DNA from: an uncultured Alcaligenaceae bacterium | GTDB taxonomy: Bacteria > Pseudomonadota > Gammaproteobacteria > Burkholderiales > Burkholderiaceae_B | DNA: 28,487 bases | NCBI GenBank assembly: GCA_937897265.1 | Contig: CALCPT010000664.1 | Location: 1 to 28,487 of the forward strand | Direction: 5' to 3' | Made by a program: the position numbers and the translations under genes | In this document: piece after piece, positions 15,707 to 22,866 of the stretch | Layout of the letters: each line of letters starts with the position of its first letter | Position numbering within the stretch: the first letter of the stretch is position 1 | The notes under the pieces: generated by a model | Database searches by the model: none | Seen by the model: the letters and a program-made list of their open reading frames with translations, nothing else | Told to the model about the DNA's origin: nothing

Positions 15707-16859
15707 GAAACCTCCGAGTTGAAAAAGGAGCCATCGTCTCGGGCAACGCGCCCTCAATCACCATAGGTGCAATCCGTAAAGCATGTGCGGCGGCCAACGT
15801 CACACCGCTATGGCAGGTGGCAACAAACGCGCCGGGGTGCGTCGAAGATTGTTCGTAGATCGGGAATCCATCTTTAGACATCACACGCAAGGCAGACCAA
15901 GAACGCACCACGCGTACGTGCTTGAGCGCAGGCATCGTGCGTACTGCGCGATCAGCCAAGGTCGCCAATACTGGCAGACCGACGATGCCATCGACATAGC
16001 CAGCTTCTTCTTGCGAATCGCCAATCAGCCAAGTGCCTTCGTCCATCTGACGTAGCGTACTGAACGGCGTGTGCAACATACGACGGGTGCGCTCGAGCAC
16101 CACAATCTGGCCGCGCTGAGGCCGTACCGGAATCGAGAGGCCCACCTTGTTACCCAGTTTTTGATTATTTAGACCCGAGGCCAATACGACCTTGTGCGCA
16201 CGAATCACACCATGAGGCGTCGTCATTTCAAAGACGCCATTTTTTTGCTCGATCTCGCCAACAGGATGTAGTGGCAAATAATCAACCTTTTGACGCTCAA
16301 ACGCTGTATGCAACGCCCGCAACATTTTTAACGGATTTGCCACACCATCCACCGAGGTATGCGTCGCCCCCAACACTTCTGGGCCAATGCCAGGCACCAA
16401 ATCTTTAAGCTCTTTGTGATCGAGCATTTTCCAGTCGTACTGCACCATGCCGGGTTGACCCATCAGTGTGGTCATAAACTTAATACGTTGTTCGTATTCT
16501 TCTTCGTTCAGCACAGGGTGTAAACCACCTTGCTGTTCTAACCCCACCTCTAAACCTGTGATCTCGTTGAGCAAACGGGCAAGTTCTGGCCACAATGCTT
16601 GCGACGACATCGTCCAGTGTCCGTAAGCAGGCATACCCATGCCTTTGCTCTGTACCCATACCAAACCGAAGTTGCCGCGCGAGGCACGAAACGCAATATC
16701 GCCCTCATCAAGCACCGCAACATGCTCGACCTTTTGACGCAAACCAAACGCGACGGCCGAGCCTACCAAGCCGCCTCCAATGACCAAGGCGTCATACACA
16801 CCTTTATGGTGGCGCGGCCGCGGCGGGGCAAGCGCCTCAAGTTCTGCTGTCGTGCTCAT
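15687..16859 (-). CDS. Opine-oxidase B / HcnC-like FAD oxidase subunit (DAO family)
   Basis: A 390-residue DAO-fold flavoprotein, probably the catalytic subunit that oxidises the C-N bond of the imported substrate. The FAD motif GGGLVG is at 28-33, with VAVLDEGDIAFRASRGNFGLV after it. RSWSALRVMSKDGFPIY and CHSGVTLAAAHA form the C-terminal FAD segment. The ~20 residues before the first strand are polar, with no signal peptide. It follows the permease genes with a 1-base contact (shared position 16859) and overlaps the 2Fe-2S gene by 20 bases. Homologous three-part enzymes act on octopine/nopaline, glycine (HCN synthase) or D-hydroxyproline; the sequence alone does not choose among these. Confidence 0.88.
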   Translation of the reverse strand: MSTTAELEALAPPRPRHHKGVYDALVIGGGLVGSAVAFGLRQKVEHVAVLDEGDIAFRASRGNFGLVWVQSKGMGMPAYGHWTMSSQALWPELARLLNEITGLEVGLEQQGGLHPVLNEEEYEQRIKFMTTLMGQPGMVQYDWKMLDHKELKDLVPGIGPEVLGATHTSVDGVANPLKMLRALHTAFERQKVDYLPLHPVGEIEQKNGVFEMTTPHGVIRAHKVVLASGLNNQKLGNKVGLSIPVRPQRGQIVVLERTRRMLHTPFSTLRQMDEGTWLIGDSQEEAGYVDGIVGLPVLATLADRAVRTMPALKHVRVVRSWSALRVMSKDGFPIYEQSSTHPGAFVATCHSGVTLAAAHALRIAPMVIEGALPETMAPFSTRRFHVQQAA

Positions 16860-17662
16860 TAAGCGCGTCCTTTTCCAACAAATAGTTTTTCGAGTCCAAC
16901 CGCGCGATCCAGAATAAAGATCGCAATCATCGTGATGTAAATCAAAGCCGCCGACACCGCGGTCACCAAAGGATCAATCGTATCTTCGATATGTAAAAAA
17001 ATACGAACAGGTAACGTCGTTGTAGATGGTGAGGCAATAAAAATCGACATGGTCAGTTCATCAAAACTGGTAATAAAAGCAATGACCCAACCACTGACCA
17101 CACCGGGCATAATCAGCGGCAAAACGATGCGGCGAAAAGTGACCCAGGTTGAAGCGCCTAACGATAATGCAGCACGCTCAAGGGACGGATCAAGACCAGT
17201 TGCTGACGCAAGCACAAGCCTCAGTGCATACGGCATCACCACGATCGTATGTGCAACCACCAAGCCAAAATAAGTGCCTGATACACCGATACTAGTAAAA
17301 AATTTTAAGAACGCCAGCCCCAGCACAATATGCGGGATCATCAAGGGCGACAAGAAAAATGCCATCAACGCTTCGCGGCCCCGAAACTGATAGCGCGCAG
17401 TTGCCAGCGCAGAAGGGACTGCAACGACGATAGCAATCGTGGCAGAGATCAAGCCCAGTCCCAAGCTAAACACAAAAGCATCCATAAAGCGGGGATTGTT
17501 CAAAATCGCTTTGAACCAGCGTAGCGATAGGCCATTGACGGGCAGCGAAATAAAACCATCGCCGGTAAACGCTACGGCGCAGACCATCACAATCGGCGCC
17601 AAAATAAACAGGATGAATAGCGTATGAAAAATTAAACCGATGGGGCCGTTGCGTAGAAACAT
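16859..17662 (-). CDS. ABC transporter permease, PotC-like
   Basis: A 267-residue inner-membrane permease with about six hydrophobic segments (starting near 8-33, 64-88, 98-120, 133-150, 188-210 and 230-255). The cytoplasmic EAA loop that docks the ATPase is clear: ERAALSLGASTWVTFRRI continuing to VSG (about 162-191). It is of the spermidine/putrescine PotC class, which also serves opine, gamma-aminobutyrate and phosphonate-type uptake systems. A purine-rich AGGGG precedes the ATG. The gene starts 10 bases after the PotB-like permease, and the two would form the membrane channel. Confidence 0.92.
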   Translation of the reverse strand: MFLRNGPIGLIFHTLFILFILAPIVMVCAVAFTGDGFISLPVNGLSLRWFKAILNNPRFMDAFVFSLGLGLISATIAIVVAVPSALATARYQFRGREALMAFFLSPLMIPHIVLGLAFLKFFTSIGVSGTYFGLVVAHTIVVMPYALRLVLASATGLDPSLERAALSLGASTWVTFRRIVLPLIMPGVVSGWVIAFITSFDELTMSIFIASPSTTTLPVRIFLHIEDTIDPLVTAVSAALIYITMIAIFILDRAVGLEKLFVGKGRA

Positions 17663-17672
17663 GAAAGCCCCT

Positions 17673-18536
17673 TTAGTTGAAAACCGCGCCGTAGCGCTTT
17701 TCGATTAACCGATTGGTCGAGAGCAGTACGACAATCGTCGCAACGAGCAAGAGCATCGCTAGCGCGGCACCCAGTGGCCAGTTCAGCGTATTTAAAAATT
17801 CATCATAGGCTGCGGTTGCTACAGTTTTTAAACGCCGCCCACCCACAATCGCCGGCGTGGCGAAGGCACTGGCCGACATCGCAAAGACCATGATCGACCC
17901 TGACAAAATCCCTGGCATCACTTGCGGCACAATCACGCGCCTGATCACCGTGAACTGACTCGCACCCAACGATAAGGCTGCGGCTTCAGTCGAGGGGTTA
18001 ATTCGTTGTAGAGAGGCCCACACCGAGATCACCATGAAAGGCACCATCACGTGCGTGAGGGCAATCCCGACACCAAGATTCGAATACATCAAACTTACTG
18101 GGCCAGAGGCCAGTCCTAAGGCTTGCAAGGCTTTGCTGATCAACCCAGTCGAGCCAAACAATAACGCCCAGCCTAAGGTACGCACCACCACTGAAATCAA
18201 CAGCGGCCCCAACACCACCATCAAAAACAGTCCTTTCCAGGGATTACTCATCCGCGACAGCACGTAGGCCTCGGCAGTGCCCAGCACCACACAAGCGAGT
18301 GTGACAGCCAAAGACACACCGAAGGTGCGCGCAAACACTTCGTAGTAATAACTGTCGGTCAATATCTCAAGATAATTTTTTAGCGAAAAGGAAACTTCTA
18401 TCCCGCCGTAAAACTCGAAATTAAAAAAACTGATCAGCAAGACGCTAGCGAGCGGCGCCACCAAAAATGTCGCATACAACACGATGGCTGGCGTACTCAA
18501 CAGCCAAGGCGCTTGGGTGGGTTTAATCGCGTTCAT
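17673..18536 (-). CDS. ABC transporter permease, PotB-like
   Basis: A 287-residue inner-membrane permease, partner of the PotC-like protein. The first membrane segment is near 12-38, followed by a periplasmic loop rich in Tyr and Phe (40-70) and then further helices. The EAA loop is STEAAALSLGASQFTVIRR continuing to ILSG (about 182-213). Its length and the long first loop match the PotB/AfuB type. It lies 15 bases after the ATPase gene in the same operon, in the usual pot order (ATPase, PotB, PotC), except that the binding protein is first here rather than last. Confidence 0.92.
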   Translation of the reverse strand: MNAIKPTQAPWLLSTPAIVLYATFLVAPLASVLLISFFNFEFYGGIEVSFSLKNYLEILTDSYYYEVFARTFGVSLAVTLACVVLGTAEAYVLSRMSNPWKGLFLMVVLGPLLISVVVRTLGWALLFGSTGLISKALQALGLASGPVSLMYSNLGVGIALTHVMVPFMVISVWASLQRINPSTEAAALSLGASQFTVIRRVIVPQVMPGILSGSIMVFAMSASAFATPAIVGGRRLKTVATAAYDEFLNTLNWPLGAALAMLLLVATIVVLLSTNRLIEKRYGAVFN

Positions 18537-18551
18537 CGTTGGCCTGCCCGC

Positions 18552-19607
18552 CTATGCCGACGACGTAGAAGAAATGACTGCACGCATATCCTGCGCACGC
18601 CAGCGCAAGTGAACAGGCGAGCCCTCTTGGGGCACAGGCACCCCATCATTTTGTCGGATCACTAAGACCTCACCCACCGAGGTATTCACCTGGCATAACC
18701 AGTGGTTACCCTGAAATACGCGGGTCTTCATGATGCCGGGCAAAGCGCTTGGCTGGGCCTCTGTAAATAAAATCTTTTCGGGCCTAACGATCACGCTGCC
18801 CGCGGGCATTGCAATGCCCTCAAGCGCAAGCACCGCCTCGCCGATTTGTATGGAGGGCGTTGGCGACGCAGCGTACGGTTGAACGTTAAAAATATTAGCC
18901 TTACCCAGAAAGCCACCCACAAACTCTGACTTCGGTTGCTCGTATGCGGCAAAGGGCTCGGCGATCTGCTCGACCTTACCTTGATTCATGACGACAATGC
19001 GATCAGACAAAGCAAGCGCCTCAGACTGATCGTGTGTCACAAGTACTGTTGTGGTGCCGAGTGTGCGTTGAATGCTGCGCAACTCAAGCTGCATCTCTTC
19101 ACGCAGCTTGGCATCGAGATTGGACAAGGGCTCGTCAAGCAACAACACCTTTGGCTTAATCACTAAGGCACGCGCCAACGCAACACGCTGCTGCTGACCG
19201 CCCGACATCCGCGCCGGATAACGATCGGCTAGGTGGGCGAGGCCGACAAGCTTAAGCATCTCAGCAACGCGCGAGGCGCACTCTGCTTTCGCAACCCCTT
19301 GCATCTCAAGACCGAAGGCCACGTTTTGCGCTGCCGTCATGTGTGGAAACAGCGCATAGTTTTGAAACACAAGCCCTAAGCCGCGTTGATTGGCGGGGGT
19401 GTGATGCAAATCTTTGCCGTTCAGCACGATACTGCCTGCGGTCGGCTCAACAAACCCAGCGATCATTTGCAGCGTAGTTGTTTTACCGCAGCCGGACGGG
19501 CCTAGAAGCGAGACAAACTCGCCTTGCTCAATCGAAAGATTCAGACTGTCTACTGCGGCTGCCGCGCCATAACGCTTCGTCAGGTTTTTTAAAACAAGAT
19601 AGGTCAT
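18552..19607 (-). CDS. ABC transporter ATP-binding protein, PotA-like
   Basis: A 351-residue ATPase that drives uptake from the cytoplasmic face. All nucleotide-binding motifs are intact: Walker A GPSGCGKT (36-43), Q-loop FQNYALFP (81-88), signature MSGGQQQRVALARAL (134-148), Walker B VLLLDEP (154-160), D-loop SNLD and H-loop His192 in VTHDQSEA. The signature has Met where Leu is usual, a common conservative change. Residues from about 240 to the end form the TOBE-type regulatory domain of the PotA/FbpC class. It follows the binding-protein gene by 40 bases. Confidence 0.94.
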   Translation of the reverse strand: MTYLVLKNLTKRYGAAAAVDSLNLSIEQGEFVSLLGPSGCGKTTTLQMIAGFVEPTAGSIVLNGKDLHHTPANQRGLGLVFQNYALFPHMTAAQNVAFGLEMQGVAKAECASRVAEMLKLVGLAHLADRYPARMSGGQQQRVALARALVIKPKVLLLDEPLSNLDAKLREEMQLELRSIQRTLGTTTVLVTHDQSEALALSDRIVVMNQGKVEQIAEPFAAYEQPKSEFVGGFLGKANIFNVQPYAASPTPSIQIGEAVLALEGIAMPAGSVIVRPEKILFTEAQPSALPGIMKTRVFQGNHWLCQVNTSVGEVLVIRQNDGVPVPQEGSPVHLRWRAQDMRAVISSTSSA

Positions 19608-19647
19608 GGCACGGCTCTTAGAAAAATAAAGTTAAAACGCCACACTA

Positions 19648-20679
19648 TTAACGCTCAATTTCACGCGTCCAACGCTTATCCCAGGCGGTGCGATTATCGT
19701 TAATCACATCCCAGTCAACGACGATCAAGTCAGCAGCGCGCTTACCAATTGGCAACGGCACATTGACATCATCTTTAATGACAGCCTTTTTATTGACCGG
19801 GCCATAACCATACGAGGTACCCATCACGCTTTGTATTTCAGGCGTTAACAAGTATTGAATAAAGTCTTGCGCCAAAGGATTGGCTTTGGGCTTTGCGATC
19901 GGGCAAACCGACGACAACAAAGCGTAAGCACCTTCTTTAGGATAGGCAAAACCCACTGGGAAACCGGTATCTGCAAAAGACTTCACTCGGCCCGTACCCC
20001 AAACACCGATGACTGCCTGACCACTTTGAAACAGCTCAGTCATTTTGCCAGGTGACGGCTCGTAGACCAGCACATTGGGGCCGACCTTCTCTTTGAATGC
20101 TTTAAAGCCTGGATCGATATTTTTTTCGCCACCACCACCGGCGCGCGCAAACTGTACAACCGCGTGCAAACCATAAGTATTGTTGAGCGGTGGGATCACG
20201 ACCAGTTTTTTAAACTTCGGGTCGGCTAAGTCGTCCCACGAGGTGGGCGCTGCCCAACCCTTTTCAGCAAAAACCTTTTTGTTGTACATAATGCCCGTGG
20301 CCACAATCCCCAAGGCAACGGCTTTGTCGTCTTTGTAACGTGCCGTGCCATAGATATCGTCGACTGGCATACCTTGAATCGGCGCGCAAAAGCCTAAGGC
20401 GATGGCCTGATACATTGGGCCATCATCCACAATGGCAACATCAATCTCTTGATTGCCTTTTTGTGCCTGCAAGCGCGCAACGGTATTGGTTGAGTTACCT
20501 GCAACAAAATCGATCTTGACGTTATGCTTTTTTTCGAAGGGCGGAAAAATGTCCTTGCGCATGATGTCTTCAAACGAACCACCATACCCTGCAACGACTA
20601 ACTTTTGCTGGGCGAAGGCCTGGTTGTTCACCGATAAGACCAATACCAGCATAGAGAAAAACGTAAAAAGCTTACTCAT
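19648..20679 (-). CDS. ABC transporter periplasmic substrate-binding protein, PotD-like
   Basis: This 343-residue binding protein captures the substrate in the periplasm. A Sec signal peptide is visible (MSKLFTFFSMLVLVLSVNN, cleavage after AFA at about residue 23). The mature part begins QQKLVVAGYGGSFEDIMRK, typical of the PotD/solute-binding-1 class, and VAGNSTNTVARLQAQKG follows. A longer frame begins at 20715, but the ATG at 20679 has AGGAG seven bases upstream and directly opens a proper signal peptide. It is first in the operon and divergent from the LysR gene. The class binds polyamines, opines, amino acids or other small cations, so the ligand stays open. Confidence 0.92.
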   Translation of the reverse strand: MSKLFTFFSMLVLVLSVNNQAFAQQKLVVAGYGGSFEDIMRKDIFPPFEKKHNVKIDFVAGNSTNTVARLQAQKGNQEIDVAIVDDGPMYQAIALGFCAPIQGMPVDDIYGTARYKDDKAVALGIVATGIMYNKKVFAEKGWAAPTSWDDLADPKFKKLVVIPPLNNTYGLHAVVQFARAGGGGEKNIDPGFKAFKEKVGPNVLVYEPSPGKMTELFQSGQAVIGVWGTGRVKSFADTGFPVGFAYPKEGAYALLSSVCPIAKPKANPLAQDFIQYLLTPEIQSVMGTSYGYGPVNKKAVIKDDVNVPLPIGKRAADLIVVDWDVINDNRTAWDKRWTREIER

Positions 20680-20739
20680 AAGAGTTCTCCTGTTCAGAAC
20701 GACTTCGTTTGACACAAAACGCTTGGTTGACCTACTGAG

Positions 20740-20758
20740 AACTAGCTTAGTCCTAGTT
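20740..20758. promoter_or_regulatory. LysR-type operator candidate (T-N11-A dyad)
   Basis: AACTAG (20740-20745) and CTAGTT (20753-20758) form perfect 6-bp arms around a 7-base centre. The dyad contains T20743-N11-A20755, the LysR-type consensus. It lies in the gap between the binding-protein gene and the divergent LysR gene, where the regulator is expected to bind. A Shine-Dalgarno AGGAG for the operon is downstream at its start. Confidence 0.55.
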
Positions 20759-20768
20759 TTGACAAAAC
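20756..20768. promoter_or_regulatory. 13-bp palindrome overlapping a -35-like TTGACA
   Basis: GTTTTG-A-CAAAAC is a perfect 6-1-6 dyad joined to the LysR-type dyad at 20740-20758. It contains TTGACA (20759-20764) on the plus strand, a perfect -35 hexamer reading toward the LysR gene, though no good -10 is found at the normal spacing. Binding here could autoregulate lysR. Confidence 0.45.
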
Positions 20769-20801
20769 AATATGTAAATTTTTGGCTCTGCTTATGCTTA
20801 A

Positions 20802-21713
20802 ATGTTATGGATGAAAGCTCAAATAAATCTTAAACATATCGAGGCATTTCGCTCAGTCATGCTCGCCGGCAGCGTGGTGGGGGCAGCCAAACTGCTAAAT
20901 GTGACTCAGCCCGGTGTGAGCCGAACCATCGGGTTACTGGAACTTCGGTTAGGGTTCGCGCTGTTTGTCAGGCATGGACGCAAACTGATCCCCACCCCCG
21001 AGGCAGAAGCCCTTTTCAAAGAAATTGAACCCCTTTACAGCGGCGTCGAACGCATCGCGCAGGTGGCGCAAGACATTCGCCTCAGGCGCACCGGTGCCCT
21101 GCGCGTCGCGTGTTTGCCGGCGCTTGCACAGGGCATGGTGCCGCACGCCGTCGCGCAGCTGTTAGACACCAGACCAAATGTCACGGTATTTTTGCAAAGC
21201 CTACCCTCACGCCAGATTGCAGACTTGGTAGCAACTCGCCAATTTGATATGGGTGTGGTCGAACTACCACTGGCACGTCAGGCGATCGATTTCGAACCCT
21301 TACCTGCAGCACAAGTCGTGGTCGTCTTGCCCCCCAAACATCCTTTGACAAAGAAAAAAGTGATTTCGTGCAAAGACCTGAATAACGAGCGGATGATTTT
21401 GCTGTCACAGCACAGTTATCTTCGGTATCAGATTGATGATGCTTTTCAGTCTGAAGGGGCGACTGCGAATGTGCTGATGGAAACACCAAGCTCGTCAATC
21501 GCCTGTGCGCTGGTTGCGGCGGGCGCCGGCATCACCCTGGTGGGCCGCCTGACGGCCGCCTACTTTGCACAAAGCGAGGTGGTGATCCGTCCACTAAAAA
21601 CTGAAGTGATCACCCGCTACGCCTTGATATATCCACAAACCGCTAGCCGCTCGCCTTTGGCAGAAATTTTTGCCACGCTCTTGAAAGAGCAGCCAAGCAG
21701 CTTGCCGATCTGA
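20802..21713 (+). CDS. LysR-family regulator, OccR/NocR-like
   Basis: A regulator of about 303 residues. The N-terminal helix-turn-helix is clear (LKHIEAFRSVMLAGSVVGAA continuing with KLLNVTQPGVSRTIGLLE, about 10-50), followed by FVRHGRKLIPTPEAEALF and a two-lobed effector domain (GALRVACLPALAQGMVPHAVA onward). The opening phrase and ADI/PALA-type blocks recall OccR/NocR, activators of opine catabolism, which fits the opine-oxidase-like operon it diverges from. Two in-frame ATGs are close together (20802 and 20811) with no strong ribosome-binding site; the second would give MKAQINLKHIEAF. Its stop codon directly abuts the stop of the convergent dienelactone-hydrolase gene. The effector is probably the imported substrate. 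Confidence 0.9.
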   Translation: MLWMKAQINLKHIEAFRSVMLAGSVVGAAKLLNVTQPGVSRTIGLLELRLGFALFVRHGRKLIPTPEAEALFKEIEPLYSGVERIAQVAQDIRLRRTGALRVACLPALAQGMVPHAVAQLLDTRPNVTVFLQSLPSRQIADLVATRQFDMGVVELPLARQAIDFEPLPAAQVVVVLPPKHPLTKKKVISCKDLNNERMILLSQHSYLRYQIDDAFQSEGATANVLMETPSSSIACALVAAGAGITLVGRLTAAYFAQSEVVIRPLKTEVITRYALIYPQTASRSPLAEIFATLLKEQPSSLPI

Positions 21714-22589
21714 TTACAGATACTTCTTAAACCAAGCCTGCGCTTTTTCCCAACCGTCTTTGGCTTCGGCGGCGCGATAGCTTGGGCGATAGTCGGCATG
21801 AAACGCGTGCGGCGCTGTGGGATAAATCACAAAGCTTGACGCTTTAGCTGCAGCCGAGCCATTTGCAAGCGCTGCCTTCATGGTGTCGATTGTGCTGACG
21901 GGGATACCAGCATCCTCGCCACCATACAGGCCTAACACTGGGGCATTCATTTGCGCCGTCACGTCAACGGGGTGCTTGGGCTTCATGGCGTCGGCATCAC
22001 CGACCATCCGGCCATACCAAGCCACGCCTGCTTTGAGATTAGGATTGTGTGCCGAATACAGCCACACAATGCGACCACCCCAGCAAAAGCCAGTGATCGC
22101 TAAACGTTTCGCATCACCACCGTTGGCAGCAGCCCACTTGGCCGTTGCGTCAAGATCGCTCATCACTTGTGCATCAGGGACTTTGTTGACGATCTCGGCA
22201 AACAGTTTGGCGTTTTCGGTGTACTTCGACGGGTCGCCTTGGCGCGCATACAGCTCAGGTGAAATCGCCAAATAACCCAACTTCGCAAAACGGCGGCAGA
22301 CGTCTTTGATGTGCTCGTGCACGCCAAAGATTTCTTGGATCACTAAGATCGTGCCCAAGTTAGTTTTACCTTCGGGCGCAGCGCGATAGGCTGGAATGGT
22401 GCCGTCAGCGACCGGGATCTTGACTTCACCAGCGATCAGGCCATTGGTGTCGGTGGTGATCACCGTTTGCGCCATGATTGGGCCCGCTGCCAGGGTAAAG
22501 CCGCTGGCAAGCGAGGTGGTCAAAAAACCACGGCGGTTTAAGGCCAAGGAGGGCAACAAGCTATCAAATTCAGGAGAGGGTTTGTTCAT
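21714..22589 (-). CDS. Dienelactone hydrolase family protein with Tat signal
   Basis: A 291-residue alpha/beta hydrolase of the dienelactone-hydrolase family. The catalytic triad is visible: Cys169 in GFCWGG, Asp226 in GGEDAGIP and His261 in APHAFHADY, plus the supporting Glu86 in QEIFGVHEH. The N-terminus has a twin-arginine leader, [14 protein letters not shown] (17-30), with a cleavage-like AQ at about 40-41, so it should act in the periplasm, unlike the classical cytoplasmic ClcD/TcbE. It is of the YghX/YsgA-like branch. Substrate is unknown, and no chlorocatechol or other ring-cleavage operon is adjacent. It converges on the LysR gene with no intervening base. Confidence 0.88.
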   Translation of the reverse strand: MNKPSPEFDSLLPSLALNRRGFLTTSLASGFTLAAGPIMAQTVITTDTNGLIAGEVKIPVADGTIPAYRAAPEGKTNLGTILVIQEIFGVHEHIKDVCRRFAKLGYLAISPELYARQGDPSKYTENAKLFAEIVNKVPDAQVMSDLDATAKWAAANGGDAKRLAITGFCWGGRIVWLYSAHNPNLKAGVAWYGRMVGDADAMKPKHPVDVTAQMNAPVLGLYGGEDAGIPVSTIDTMKAALANGSAAAKASSFVIYPTAPHAFHADYRPSYRAAEAKDGWEKAQAWFKKYL

Positions 22590-22866
22590 CGCGGGTCTCT
22601 TTATTGTGTTGGCGGGCTGAATGCTTAATTGTGAATCGGCTGGCTGAATGCTGAGCTGGCTTGAAGTCGGGTAAGAGGCAGGCCTTCGGCCAGCCCCACT
22701 GAATAGAAGGCAGAAGTCGGTATCGTACTGAAAACCCGACTAGATTGATAGGGATTACACACAGGTTTTTAGTCAGCGGTATGATCCAAGGCTATTTCGC
22801 TGCACGAAACATAACTAGCAGTGCCAGATCACTCGCAACGCTCGCATATCGCCGGAGACCGACACC
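22590..22866. promoter_or_regulatory. Divergent gap upstream of acyl-CoA synthetase gene
   Basis: The 277 bases contain no gene. An 8-bp inverted repeat AGTCGGGT (22665-22672) / ACCCGACT (22734-22741) encloses about 60 bases that include a small GGCC-TTC-GGCC hairpin (near 22681). An 11-base direct repeat GGCTGAATGCT lies near 22615 and 22642. Promoters for both flanking genes must lie here; TATGAT (22780-22785) is the best -10 look-alike, without a matching -35. GGAG (22854-22857) serves the ATG at 22867. Confidence 0.35.

Noticed and set aside
13938..16859. Hydrogen cyanide synthase hcnABC
   Set aside because: The three-part layout is similar, but the gene order, linked importer, second oxidase, RidA and OccR-like regulator fit amine or opine catabolism better than cyanide production.
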